The translations under genes and the position numbers were made by a program. Shown here one piece after another: positions 1 to 8,345 of a stretch of DNA of 64,000 nt; the first letter of the stretch is position 1, and each line of letters begins with the position of its first letter. The notes below the pieces were generated by a model, which made no database searches, was not told where the DNA came from, and saw nothing but the letters and a program-made list of their open reading frames with translations. The DNA is taken from the NCBI RefSeq assembly GCF_000013365.1, contig NC_007778.1, forward strand, positions 620,001-684,000, given 5' to 3'. Origin of the DNA: Rhodopseudomonas palustris HaA2 (GTDB lineage Bacteria; Pseudomonadota; Alphaproteobacteria; Rhizobiales; Xanthobacteraceae).

Positions 1-107
1 TCGGTCGTATCATCGTACCGGGACGCGTTTTTCCAGTCCGGCTTAACCCTGTTGATGATGAATTGACCGGAGCTCCGTGAGGAGCCCGCTGGATTCGTCA
101 TAAATCA

Positions 108-144
108 TTGATTTTTGCGGGAAATGTGCTATATTTGGCACATT
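108..144 (+). promoter_or_regulatory. carD promoter with overlapping palindromic operator
   Basis: A good sigma70-type promoter is visible: -35 TTGATT (108-113), 16-bp spacer, -10 TATATT (130-135). A perfect 7-bp inverted repeat, AATGTGC (123-129) and GCACATT (138-144) with an 8-bp spacer, overlaps the -10 box and the expected start point near 142. That is the usual position for a repressor or autoregulatory site. The binding protein is unknown. Transcription starting near 142 rules out a CarD start codon upstream of it. Confidence 0.6.
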
Positions 145-249
145 ACAAACTCGGCACGCGGTTTTGCGGCCGGGAAGGGATCCCGTCAAAAACAACGAAC
201 AGGGGCGTGGCGGTTCCACGCGCAGGCTGTGTCACAGAAAACGCGTAAA

Positions 250-1413
250 ATGAGTGTCTCGTCCAAGGGTGCCAAGCGTGGCGCTGCGGCCGGCCGCAGC
301 GCGACCAACCGATCCAGTATGTCTGCCAAGGACACCCGGACCGTCAAGTCCCCTGCTTCGAAGGCTGTTGCTGCCAAGACCACGGCTCCCAAAGCCACTG
401 CGTCCAAGACCGCTGCGTCCAAGGCCACCGTGTCCAAAACCAAGGCCTCTGTTTCACAGGCCTCCGTTTCCAAGGCCTCGAGTTCGAAGGCCGCCGCTGC
501 CAAGGCGAGCGCCGCCAAAGCGACTGCGAAGACGACCACCGCAAAGGGTTCCGCTGCGAGGGCTTCGGCTCCCAAGGCGGCGGCTCTCAAGTCCTCGAAA
601 AACAAAAGAAGTGCAATGCCATCCAAGACTGCGAAAACTGCCGCCGCGGCGCCCGCTTCCAAGGCGGCTCCGGCCAAGTCGACCGCCAAGCCCGCTGCCG
701 CCAAGGCTCCGGTAGCGCCGCCGCGCGCCGCCCCGCCGAAGGCTGCCGCGAAGCCCGAGGTCAAGCCGGTGGCCGTCAAGCCGGCCGCGCCGCCCAAGGT
801 CGAGGAGCCCAAGAAGGTCGTGACCCAGCGTCAGGGCTTCAAGGCCAGCGAGTTCGTGGTCTATCCGGCGCATGGCGTCGGCCAGATCCTGGCGATCGAG
901 GAACAGGAAATCGCGGGCGCCAAGCTCGAACTGTTCGTCATCAACTTCATCAAGGACAAGATGACGCTGCGGGTGCCGACCGCCAAGGTCGCCAATGTCG
1001 GGATGCGCAAGCTGTCCGACCCGGCGCTGGTGAAGAAGGCGCTGGAGACGCTCAAGGGCCGCGCCCGCGTCAAGCGCACGATGTGGTCGCGCCGCGCCCA
1101 GGAATACGAAGCCAAGATCAATTCGGGCGACATCGTCGCGATCGCCGAAGTGGTCCGCGACCTGTTCCGCTCGGACTCGCAGCCCGAGCAGTCCTACAGC
1201 GAACGCCAGCTCTATGAAGCGGCGCTCGACCGGCTGTCGCGCGAAATCGCGGTGGTGCAGCAGGTCACCGAGACCGAAGCCGTCAAGGAAGTCGAAGGCC
1301 AGCTCGCCAAGAGCCCGCGCCGCGGCGCCAAGGCCGAGGCGGACGCCGAAGGCGATGCCGAAGGTGATCTCGACGGCGACACCGACGACGCGGTGACCGA
1401 CGAAGCCGCCTGA
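250..1413 (+). CDS. carD: CarD/CdnL-type RNA polymerase-binding regulator with long Lys/Ala-rich N-terminal tail
   Basis: A 387-aa protein. Residues from about 197 form a CarD domain (FKASEFVVYPAHGVG onward, with the helical part containing LKGRARVKRTMWSRR). CarD/CdnL proteins bind the RNA polymerase beta subunit and stabilise open complexes, chiefly at rRNA promoters. The first 190 residues are almost only Lys, Ala, Ser, Thr and Pro in repeated SKA/AKA units, like histone H1 tails. The last 24 or so are acidic (Glu/Asp/Ala). Usual CarD proteins are 160-170 aa, so more than half of this one is extra. The start at 250 was preferred over an in-frame codon at 115 because the promoter lies at 108-144. 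Other in-frame ATGs at 319 and 616 are possible. Confidence 0.88.
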   Translation: MSVSSKGAKRGAAAGRSATNRSSMSAKDTRTVKSPASKAVAAKTTAPKATASKTAASKATVSKTKASVSQASVSKASSSKAAAAKASAAKATAKTTTAKGSAARASAPKAAALKSSKNKRSAMPSKTAKTAAAAPASKAAPAKSTAKPAAAKAPVAPPRAAPPKAAAKPEVKPVAVKPAAPPKVEEPKKVVTQRQGFKASEFVVYPAHGVGQILAIEEQEIAGAKLELFVINFIKDKMTLRVPTAKVANVGMRKLSDPALVKKALETLKGRARVKRTMWSRRAQEYEAKINSGDIVAIAEVVRDLFRSDSQPEQSYSERQLYEAALDRLSREIAVVQQVTETEAVKEVEGQLAKSPRRGAKAEADAEGDAEGDLDGDTDDAVTDEAA

Positions 1414-1449
1414 GCCGCATCCATCGTCGTCGCAGAGACAAGCAATTTG

Positions 1450-1478
1450 GGCCCGGCGCAAGCCGGGCCTTTTCTTTT
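1450..1478 (+). terminator. Rho-independent terminator of carD
   Basis: Perfect 8-bp stem GGCCCGGC (1450-1457) / GCCGGGCC (1462-1469) with a GCAA tetraloop, followed by TTTTCTTTT. It lies 36 bp after the carD stop. Confidence 0.9.
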
Positions 1479-1641
1479 GCGTGCGCCGTTACTTCGCCGC
1501 GGCGGCGCCGACTTGTCCCGCGCGCCAGGGCCATCGCACGTCAGCCAACGTCCGCTGTCGATGAGCGGTTTGGCCGTGCCTATCTCCTCTGTCGTCCCCG
1601 CCTGCGCGGAGAGCAGCTCTGGTTTTGATGGAATCACCGCC

Positions 1642-1759
1642 GTCATCCTGAGGTGCCCGCCGGGCCGCGCTATGCGCGGCGCGGCGGGCCTCGAAGGATG
1701 GGCCGCAGGCGCCTCGGGGCCGCATCCTGAGGCGCGCTACGCGCGCGCCTCAGGATGAC
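1642..1759. repeat. Dispersed palindrome, family A (GTCATCCTGAGG ends)
   Basis: The segment begins GTCATCCTGAGG and ends with the inverse, CCTCAGGATGAC, with further internal inverted blocks (CCTCGAAGGATG type). The same element recurs at 18724-19277, 28424-28528 and 38089-38192. It fills the gap between the convergent carD and the M48 protease gene; no gene is seen between 1479 and 1809. Confidence 0.85.
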
Positions 1760-1809
1760 GACTCTGCATGCGAGCAGGCCGCATTGCTTCACTCAGTCGA
1801 TGAAGCGCA

Positions 1810-3303
1810 TTAATCCACCACGATCTTGACCAGATCGCGCGGCTTCACGGTGGCGTTGGCGTCGAGGCCGTTCAGCACCCGGAAGCGGTCGAGCGGGCGG
1901 TCGACGCCGGACATCCGGTGCGACAGCGATTCCACCGTGTCGCCCGGCTGTACGGTGATCACCTTGATCCGCAACGGCCGCGCCGCCTGGATCTCGTCGA
2001 GCGTCAGACGTCGGAACGAATTCACGGTGTCGCGCGAATTGCGGTCGCTTTCGGCCGATTTCTGCCGGGTCGCGAAGATGAAGCGATAGACGTCGCTGCC
2101 GAACCGCAACGCATAGACCTTGAACTGCCACTGATCGCCGCGCGCCGCCACCGAGGCGGTCGGAAAGCCGTTGATGCTTAGTTCTTCGGTCGAACTCTTG
2201 TCGACGTTCTCCATCCAGCCGGAATTGAGGTAGTCGCCGAGCGACTGTTCCGCCGGCACCCGCACCACGTCGAACCGCATCGCCTGGCTGCCGCCTTCGC
2301 GGATGCCGATCACCGCCTGCGCGGTGTTGTCGAGCGTGAAGCTCTCCGGCACCTGGAAGGTGAAGCCGAGCTTGGGATGCAGGAAGCGGCGGCCGCGGAC
2401 GAAGCCCTCGCTCGGGTCCTCGCCATAGACGATGTTGTCGATGGCGTTGAGATAGGTCTCACGGTCGCGCTCGCCCTTGGCGGTCTGCTCCGGCGAGGCG
2501 TATTGCCGGGCGTTGTTCTGCGCGTTGCGCACCCGCTCCGGCGTCGCCGGGTGCGACGCCAGGAAGTCCTGCGAGCGCGCATCGCCGCGGCCCGCCTTCA
2601 GCGCCGCGTTGCGCTCCATCGCGGTGAGGAAACGCGAAGCTCCGAACGGATCGAACTGGGCGCGCGCCGAGATGCCGACGCCGATGCCGTCGGCCTCGAG
2701 CTCCTGCTGCCGCGAGAAGCTCGCCATCGACAGCTTGGTCTTGGCCAGCGCCAGCGCGGTCATCTCCGGATCGGTGCCCATGTCGGTGACGACGCGGGTG
2801 ACCAGCGCCGCCTGGCGCGCCTGGTCCTCCCGGATCGCGGCGTGCTTGGCCAGCACATGCGCCATCTCGTGCGACAGCACCGACGACAGTTCCGAGGTGT
2901 CGCTGGCGAGCGCGACCAGCCCGCGGGTGACGTAGAGCTGCCCGGTCGGCAGCGCGAAGGCGTTGACGGCGCCGGAATTCAGGATCGTCACCTTGTAGGT
3001 GAGGTCGGGACGGTCGGACGCCGCCACCAGCCGATCGACCGTCGCGGTGATCAGCGCTTCGAGCCTCGGATCGTCATAGGCGCCGCCATAGGTGGCGAGG
3101 ATGCGCTCGTGCTCGCGCTCGGCCGCCGGCGATTGCGCCGCCGGACGCGACGGCTTTGCCGCCGGCGTGCTGGAGGGAATCGACGCGGTCTCGAAGCGGC
3201 GAAAATCGCCGCAGCCGGCCAGCGCCAGCGCGCCCGCCAGGACAGGCACAGCCAGCCAGCGGCGGCTTCTCCAGATGCTGCGCCGTCCCTCGGATGCGAT
3301 CAC
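1810..3303 (-). CDS. M48-family metalloprotease lipoprotein with C-terminal LysM-like segment (BepA-like)
   Basis: A 497-aa envelope protease. A lipobox (LALAGC, Cys31) follows a basic N-terminus and hydrophobic segment, so it should be a lipoprotein facing the periplasm. The zinc site HEMAH is at 145-149 and the third ligand is in ELEAD (Glu203), which defines peptidase M48. The last 50 or so residues (VQPGDTVESLSHRM ... VKIVVD) resemble a LysM peptidoglycan-binding repeat. Family members degrade misassembled outer-membrane proteins; the substrate here is not known. The start is GTG, preceded by a GGAGAGAG ribosome-binding site. It lies 20 bp behind the nuclease-like gene on the same strand and probably shares its transcript. 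Confidence 0.87.
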   Translation of the reverse strand: MIASEGRRSIWRSRRWLAVPVLAGALALAGCGDFRRFETASIPSSTPAAKPSRPAAQSPAAEREHERILATYGGAYDDPRLEALITATVDRLVAASDRPDLTYKVTILNSGAVNAFALPTGQLYVTRGLVALASDTSELSSVLSHEMAHVLAKHAAIREDQARQAALVTRVVTDMGTDPEMTALALAKTKLSMASFSRQQELEADGIGVGISARAQFDPFGASRFLTAMERNAALKAGRGDARSQDFLASHPATPERVRNAQNNARQYASPEQTAKGERDRETYLNAIDNIVYGEDPSEGFVRGRRFLHPKLGFTFQVPESFTLDNTAQAVIGIREGGSQAMRFDVVRVPAEQSLGDYLNSGWMENVDKSSTEELSINGFPTASVAARGDQWQFKVYALRFGSDVYRFIFATRQKSAESDRNSRDTVNSFRRLTLDEIQAARPLRIKVITVQPGDTVESLSHRMSGVDRPLDRFRVLNGLDANATVKPRDLVKIVVD

Positions 3304-3323
3304 GTGCTGGCTCTCTCCGGGCG

Positions 3324-4085
3324 CTAGCGCGCGCCCGGCATCTCGATCTGTCCCACCTCGCGAATTCGGATCTGGGGGCCGGAGCGCCGCTCGACCCAGC
3401 CTCGGACCCGGATTCGCTTGTTCTCCAAGGACTTGGGCGAAATGCCCGCGGCCTCGAAAGACCCCAATATGCGCCTTGAAATAGTCACCGCAAAGTCCCG
3501 AGTCCAGCGCCGGCCGAAGTTCAGATAGATCGTGCCGCCGGTTTCCCGGACCGACAGAATCCTGCCTTCGATCACCGTGAATCGCCCGACCCGGGCCATG
3601 ATATCGCCTGGATTTCCGGCGTTTTTGAGGGCTGTCGGATCGGCCCAGAGCCCGCGTTGCGCCATTCGCGCCGTCGCCTCCGCGGCCAGCAGCTCGGCGC
3701 GGCAGTCGCTGTCCGCGATCCCGAGCCCGACCATGGCCTCGCCGGCGCCGAGCAGCCGGGCCTGCAGCGACGTCGCGTCGTCATCCACGACCACGAAAGC
3801 CGGCTGCCGGCCGTAACGGTCCGGCACATCCTCCGCGCCGCGCAGCCCGACGCGACGTGCGCGTGCGAGCGACGCCAGCGCGGCCGTCGCCTCGGCCTGT
3901 CGGGACGATTCGATCTCGATGCCGGCGAGCCGGATCTCGCGGCCGTCCTGCAGGCGAACATGGCGGCCGTCGTCGACCGCGGCGACGACGCCGTCGCCCT
4001 GTTCGGGAAGACCGACGCAAGCCGCGCGTGCCGTGCCGCCGATGCTCGGCAGCGCGACGACCATGATCGCGACGTACCGGATCAT
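3324..4085 (-). CDS. Exported thermonuclease-fold (SNase-like) protein
   Basis: About 253 aa from the ATG at 4085; the frame is open to 4148. The N-terminus (MIRYVAIMVVALPSIGGTARA) is a Sec signal peptide. The mature part has the SNase-like features DGREIRLAGI and DRYGRQPA, which carry the two conserved arginines. The usual PE after RLxGI reads IES, so the catalytic glutamate may be missing. A second domain of about 90 residues follows (RFTVIEGRILSV ... WVERRSGPQIRIRE), looking like an OB or beta-barrel fold. Many alphaproteobacterial relatives are annotated as nuclease homologues without shown activity. It is followed closely by the M48 lipoprotein gene. The start site is uncertain because no clear ribosome-binding site is seen. 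Confidence 0.72.
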   Translation of the reverse strand: MIRYVAIMVVALPSIGGTARAACVGLPEQGDGVVAAVDDGRHVRLQDGREIRLAGIEIESSRQAEATAALASLARARRVGLRGAEDVPDRYGRQPAFVVVDDDATSLQARLLGAGEAMVGLGIADSDCRAELLAAEATARMAQRGLWADPTALKNAGNPGDIMARVGRFTVIEGRILSVRETGGTIYLNFGRRWTRDFAVTISRRILGSFEAAGISPKSLENKRIRVRGWVERRSGPQIRIREVGQIEMPGAR

Positions 4086-4345
4086 GGCGACGCATCGTCT
4101 GCGCCTGCGCGTTGTCGTCGTCGCCGCAGCCATCGCACGCACCCGCAATCAGCGCCGTTCCGGCGCGATCGATGCCCGCGCTCGCGACGGCCTGCGGCGT
4201 TTCGCTTACTAAGCGTGTTGTGATCACGCAAGTGCATTCCATCGAGCGGAAATCGCGCGCGCTTGCCGCTGCGCGGTCGATGCGGCATGATCGCACCACG
4301 ACCAGAAGCGCCGCGACGAAGCCGGCGCCGGTCAGGGAGGACCAC

Positions 4346-5554
4346 GTGAGACCCATCCGCACCACACTACTCGCTTGTCTGTCGATCGCCGCGATCTCGG
4401 CCGCGCAGGCGCAATCGCAGCCGCCGCTGAAGCTCGGCGCGATCCTCGACATGTCCGGCCTCTACGCCGACATCACCGGCACCGGCAGCGAGACCGCGGC
4501 GAAGATGGCGGCGGAAGATTTCGGCGGCACCGTGCTCGGCCGCAAGATCGAGATCATCGCCGCCGATCATCTCAACAAGGCCGACCTCGCCGCCAGCATT
4601 GCGCGCGACATGATCGACAATCAGGGCGTCGAGGCGATCATCGACGTCGCCGCCTCCGCCACCGCGCTCGCCGCCGGCGAGATCGCCAAGGCGCGCAACA
4701 AGATCATCATGTATTCGGGGCCGGGCTCGGTGCGCCTGTCCAACGAGGCGTGCGGTCCCTACACCATCCACTATTCCTACGACACCTTCGCGCAGGCCAA
4801 CGTCGCCGGTCTCGCCTCGGTGAAGCAGGGTCTCGACACCTGGTTCTTCCTGTCGGCGGACTACGCCTTCGGGCAGGATCTCGAGCGCGACACCACCAAC
4901 GTCGTCAAGGCCTCCGGCGGCAAGGTGCTGGGCAGCGTCAAGCATCCGATCAACACCTCGGACTTCTCGTCCTTCCTGCTGCAGGCGCAAAGCTCGAACG
5001 CCAAGGTGATCGGGCTCGCCAATGCCGGCGGCGACACCATCAACGCGATCAAACAGGCGGCGGAATTCGGCATCACCCGCAAGGGTGGCCAGAAGATCCT
5101 GCCGCTGCTCGCCTTCATCACCGACATCGACAGCATCGGGCTCGAGACCGCCCAGGGCCTGCTGATCGCCGGCGCGTTCTATTGGGACATGAACGACGAG
5201 ACCCGCGCGTTCTCCAAGCGCTTCATGGAACGCACCAAGCGGGTGCCGACCTCGGCGCAGGCGGGCCTGTATTCCGAGACGATGCACTATCTGCAGGCGG
5301 TGAAAGCCGCCGGCACCACCGACGCCGCGGCGGTGATGAAGAAGATGAAGGAAGCTCCGATCAACGATTTCTTTGCCAGGAACGGTAAGATCCGCGAGGA
5401 CGGCCGCATGGTCCACGACATGTATCTGTTCGAGGTCAAGAAGCCGTCGGAATCCAAAGGCCGCTGGGATTACTACAAGCTGCTCGCCACCGTCCCCGGC
5501 GATCAGGCATTCCAGCCGCTGTCGGCATCGCGCTGCCCGCTGGTGAAGAATTAA
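4346..5554 (+). CDS. ABC transporter substrate-binding protein, branched-chain amino acid (LivK) type
   Basis: 402 aa. GTG start at 4346 with a strong AGGGAGGA site 5 bp upstream; the longer frame to 4112 has no signal for initiation. VRPIRTTLLACLSIAAISAA is a signal peptide. The mature protein starts LKLGAILDMSGLYADITGTG, the typical opening of type I periplasmic binding proteins (Peripla_BP_6). In Rhodopseudomonas and relatives these proteins bind aromatic acids, fatty acids or amides as well as amino acids, so the ligand is open. No permease or ATPase genes lie next to it, so it is an orphan binding protein, divergent from the nuclease-like gene and followed by a palindromic repeat. Confidence 0.86.
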   Translation: MRPIRTTLLACLSIAAISAAQAQSQPPLKLGAILDMSGLYADITGTGSETAAKMAAEDFGGTVLGRKIEIIAADHLNKADLAASIARDMIDNQGVEAIIDVAASATALAAGEIAKARNKIIMYSGPGSVRLSNEACGPYTIHYSYDTFAQANVAGLASVKQGLDTWFFLSADYAFGQDLERDTTNVVKASGGKVLGSVKHPINTSDFSSFLLQAQSSNAKVIGLANAGGDTINAIKQAAEFGITRKGGQKILPLLAFITDIDSIGLETAQGLLIAGAFYWDMNDETRAFSKRFMERTKRVPTSAQAGLYSETMHYLQAVKAAGTTDAAAVMKKMKEAPINDFFARNGKIREDGRMVHDMYLFEVKKPSESKGRWDYYKLLATVPGDQAFQPLSASRCPLVKN

Positions 5555-5570
5555 ACCAACATCAGCCTCC

Positions 5571-5686
5571 GTCATTGCGAGGAGCACCCGGATCGGCGCT
5601 CCACGCCGTCCGAGCACAGGCTCCGCGACGAAGCAATCCAGTTCGGTGCAGTGAGCTCTGGATTGCTTCGCTTCGCTCGCAATGAC
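5571..5686. repeat. Dispersed palindrome, family B (GTCATTGCGAGG ends)
   Basis: Starts GTCATTGCGAGGAGC and ends GCTCGCAATGAC, with an inner inverted pair GAAGCAATCCAG / CTGGATTGCTTC. It occupies the gap between the binding-protein gene and the enoyl-CoA hydratase gene. A fragment of the same end (GTCATTGCGAGG) is seen again at 18663. Confidence 0.82.
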
Positions 5687-5776
5687 GGAAACAGTTGAAG
5701 TTCGAAACGGCGCTGCGCGCCTCCTCACACGATGAGGAGTCCGGCCGGCAACCGCCCAACAACAAGGAATCACCCC

Positions 5777-6565
5777 ATGACCGACATCGTCCTGCAGCAG
5801 CTCGACCGCGGCCTGCTCACCATCACCATGAACCGGCCCGACCGGCGCAATGCGCTCAATCAGGACATGATCCGCGGGCTGGTCGAGGCGGCGCATCGGG
5901 CCAAGGACGATCCGCAGGTCCGCGCGGTGCTGCTGAAGGGCGGCGGCGGCACGTTCTGCGTCGGCGGCGACGTCAAGTCGATGGCGGCGGCCGGCGATCC
6001 GCCGCCGCTGGAGCAGAAGGTCGCCAATCTGCGCCGCGGCATGGAGGTCTCGCGGCTCCTGCATCAGATGCCGAAGCCCGTGGTGGCGCAGATCGACGGC
6101 GCGGCGGCCGGCGCCGGGCTGTCGATGGCGCTGGCCTGCGACCTGCGCGTCGCGGGCGCCTCCGCCAAGATCACCACCGCCTTCGCCAAGGTCGGCCTGT
6201 CGGGCGATTTCGGCGGCACCTATTTCCTCACGCATCTGATCGGCGCCGCCAGGGCGCGCGACCTGTATCTGACCTCCCCGGTGTTGACCGCGCCCGAGGC
6301 GCTGGCGCTCGGCATCGTCAGCCGCGTCGTGCCGGACGCCGAGGTCGAGAGCGCCACGCGGGATCTGGCGCTGTCGCTGGCGCAGGGGCCGAGCGTGACG
6401 CTCGGCTACATCAAGACCAACATCACCAACGCCGAGACTCTCTCGCTCGAAGCCTGCTTCGACGCCGAGGCGCTGCATCATTCGCGCTGCGCCGAGACCG
6501 CCGACCACAAGGAAGCCGCCGCGGCCTTTGTGGAGAAGCGCGCGGCCGTGTTTCAGGGGCGATGA
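5777..6565 (+). CDS. Enoyl-CoA hydratase/isomerase family protein
   Basis: 262 aa, crotonase superfamily. The ATG at 5777 is preceded by AAGGAA. Crotonase landmarks are present: NRPDRRNALN near residue 18, the oxyanion-hole loop GGGGTFCVGGDVKSM near 59-73, and IDGAAAGAGLSMALACDL near 110. It should hydrate or isomerise an acyl-CoA during fatty, aromatic or alicyclic acid breakdown; the exact substrate cannot be told. It overlaps the next gene by 4 bp (ATGA), so the two are translationally coupled. Confidence 0.87.
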   Translation: MTDIVLQQLDRGLLTITMNRPDRRNALNQDMIRGLVEAAHRAKDDPQVRAVLLKGGGGTFCVGGDVKSMAAAGDPPPLEQKVANLRRGMEVSRLLHQMPKPVVAQIDGAAAGAGLSMALACDLRVAGASAKITTAFAKVGLSGDFGGTYFLTHLIGAARARDLYLTSPVLTAPEALALGIVSRVVPDAEVESATRDLALSLAQGPSVTLGYIKTNITNAETLSLEACFDAEALHHSRCAETADHKEAAAAFVEKRAAVFQGR

Positions 6566-7332
6566 CGATGACGCCGTTTCTCAGGCTGCGCCAGATCTGC
6601 CTCGTCGCCGACGCCATCGAACCCGCGGCGTCGCAGCTCGCGGCGATGATGGGGCTGACCGTCTGCTATCGCGATCCGCATGTCGGCAAATACGGCCTGG
6701 AGAACTTGCTGATCCCGGTCGACACCACGCTCTTGGAAATCGTCGCACCGATCCAGCCCGGCACTGCAGCCGGGCGCTTTCTCGAAAAGACCGGGGGCCG
6801 CGGCGGCTACATGGCGATCTTCTGCTGCGACGATCCGGATGCGCGCGGCCGTCACGCCGCGTCGCTCGGCGTCCGCACCGCGAACGTGATCGATCATGCG
6901 CCCTATCACGGCGTGCAACTGCACCCGCGCGACTGCCGCGCTGCCTTCATCGAACTGAATCACACCGAGGGCAGCGACAACATTCGCGGCCCGTACCCGC
7001 CCGCCGGCCCGGACTGGGACAAGGCGATTAGGACAGACACGACGCAGGCGCTAACCGCGGTCGAGATGCAAAGCCCCGACCCGGCGGACCTCGCCGCGCA
7101 TTGGGGGCGGATTCTGGAGCTGCCGGTGCGCAAGGGTGCGGACGGCGTATCGGAGCTGCAGCTGCCGAACGCGACGCTTCGCTTCGTCCAGGGCGGCAGC
7201 GAAGCGATGATGGCGCTGACGTTCAAAGTCACAGACGTGGACAAGGTGCGCGAGGCCGCAAAAGCGCAGGGTGTAACTTGCACTGCCGACGGCTTCAACC
7301 TTGCCGGCGTTAACTTCAAGCTGACCACCTAA
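6562..7332 (+). CDS. VOC (glyoxalase-like) family protein
   Basis: 256 aa, coupled to the hydratase gene by an ATGA overlap. The opening LRQICLVADAIEPAASQLAAMMGL is the beta-alpha-beta start of a vicinal-oxygen-chelate domain. The middle segment (YHGVQLHPRDCRAAFIEL) closes the first half, and a second half begins near residue 165 (LTAVEMQSPDPADLAAHWGRIL). VOC members include glyoxalases, dioxygenases and methylmalonyl-CoA epimerases. Next to a crotonase, a CoA-ester role is plausible but unproven. An alternative ATG lies at 6568. Confidence 0.78.
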   Translation: MTMTPFLRLRQICLVADAIEPAASQLAAMMGLTVCYRDPHVGKYGLENLLIPVDTTLLEIVAPIQPGTAAGRFLEKTGGRGGYMAIFCCDDPDARGRHAASLGVRTANVIDHAPYHGVQLHPRDCRAAFIELNHTEGSDNIRGPYPPAGPDWDKAIRTDTTQALTAVEMQSPDPADLAAHWGRILELPVRKGADGVSELQLPNATLRFVQGGSEAMMALTFKVTDVDKVREAAKAQGVTCTADGFNLAGVNFKLTT

Positions 7333-7338
7333 CCGCGA

Positions 7339-7490
7339 GTCATTCCGGGGCGCTCCGCGAAGCGGAGCGAACCCGGAATCCATAACCCTTTGTGGTCTGT
7401 TACTTAGGCACAGAGCGTCGGCGCACGCATTTCACCGCGAGGCCGGGGGTATGGATTCCGGGTTCGCGCTGTGCGCGCCCCGGAATGACA
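7339..7490. repeat. Dispersed palindrome, family C (GTCATTCCGGGG ends)
   Basis: Begins GTCATTCCGGGGCGC and ends GCGCCCCGGAATGAC, with inner inverted blocks GAACCCGGAATCC / GGATTCCGGGTTC. It sits between the convergent VOC and enoyl-CoA hydratase genes. No other copy is in this window. Confidence 0.8.
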
Positions 7491-7511
7491 AGACTGGGGA
7501 CTGTGAAGTAA

Positions 7512-8315
7512 CTACCGCCCCTTGAAATGCGCGATGCGGCGTTCTTCGGTGGCTTTCACGCCTTCCTTGAAGTCTTCGGTGGAGCGCAGCCGCGTCTGTT
7601 CGGCGAGTTCGTGCCTGGTGGCTTCCATCACCCGGTCGGCCAGCGTGGCGCGCATCGTCGCGCGGGTCGACAACAGGCCCAGCGGCGCGCATTCGGCGAT
7701 TTCGCGGGCGAGCTTCAGCGCCGCGCTACGCACCTCGTTCAGCGGCACCAGCTCGTTGGCCAGCCCCATCTTCACCGCGTCCTCGCCGGTGACGCGGCGC
7801 GAGGTGTAGAACATCAGCTCGGCATTGTTGCGCCCGATCAGTTCGGGCAGCGTCACCGTCAGGCCGAAGCCGGGATGGAAGCCGAGCTTGGTGAAATTCG
7901 CCGAGAACCGCGCCTCCGGGCAGGTGACGCGGAAATCCGCCGACACCGCGAGCCCGAGCCCGCCGCCGATCGCGGCGCCGTGGATGGCCGCGACGATCGG
8001 CTTCTTGGCCCGAAAAATCCTGACCGCCTCGATGTACAGATGGCCGATCTGGCCGAGGCTGTCGGCGGGGTCGCCCTTGGCGGCCTGCGGATCGGCCTCC
8101 TGCCGCGCCGGATCGCCGAAATTGGCGCCGGCGCAGAACGCCTTGCCCTGCGCCGCCAGCACGGTGGCGCGGATCTCCGGATCGGCGTCGATGGCGTCGA
8201 GCGCATCGGCGATCTGCTGGATCAGCGCGATGTCGAAAAAGTTCAGCGGCGGCCGCCGGATCTCGATCAGCGCGACGTGGCCGGTGACTTCGACGGCAAT
8301 ATCCTTGGTGGTCAT
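7512..8315 (-). CDS. Enoyl-CoA hydratase/isomerase family protein
   Basis: 267 aa, second crotonase of the window. Motifs: RRPPLNFFD near the start, AQGKAFCAGANF (oxyanion loop), HGAAIGGGLGLAVSADFRV. The ATG at 8315 overlaps no neighbour; it lies 30 bp behind the acyl-CoA dehydrogenase gene on the same strand. With the two dehydrogenases it makes a three-gene operon able to do alpha,beta-dehydrogenation and then hydration of an acyl-CoA. Confidence 0.88.
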   Translation of the reverse strand: MTTKDIAVEVTGHVALIEIRRPPLNFFDIALIQQIADALDAIDADPEIRATVLAAQGKAFCAGANFGDPARQEADPQAAKGDPADSLGQIGHLYIEAVRIFRAKKPIVAAIHGAAIGGGLGLAVSADFRVTCPEARFSANFTKLGFHPGFGLTVTLPELIGRNNAELMFYTSRRVTGEDAVKMGLANELVPLNEVRSAALKLAREIAECAPLGLLSTRATMRATLADRVMEATRHELAEQTRLRSTEDFKEGVKATEERRIAHFKGR

Positions 8316-8345
8316 GACGTGTTCCTTGATCTTTGGGCGCGCGGC

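Noticed and set aside
1-107. End of an upstream gene before carD
   Set aside because: One frame is open to a TGA near 77, but fewer than 30 codons are visible and no family could be recognised.
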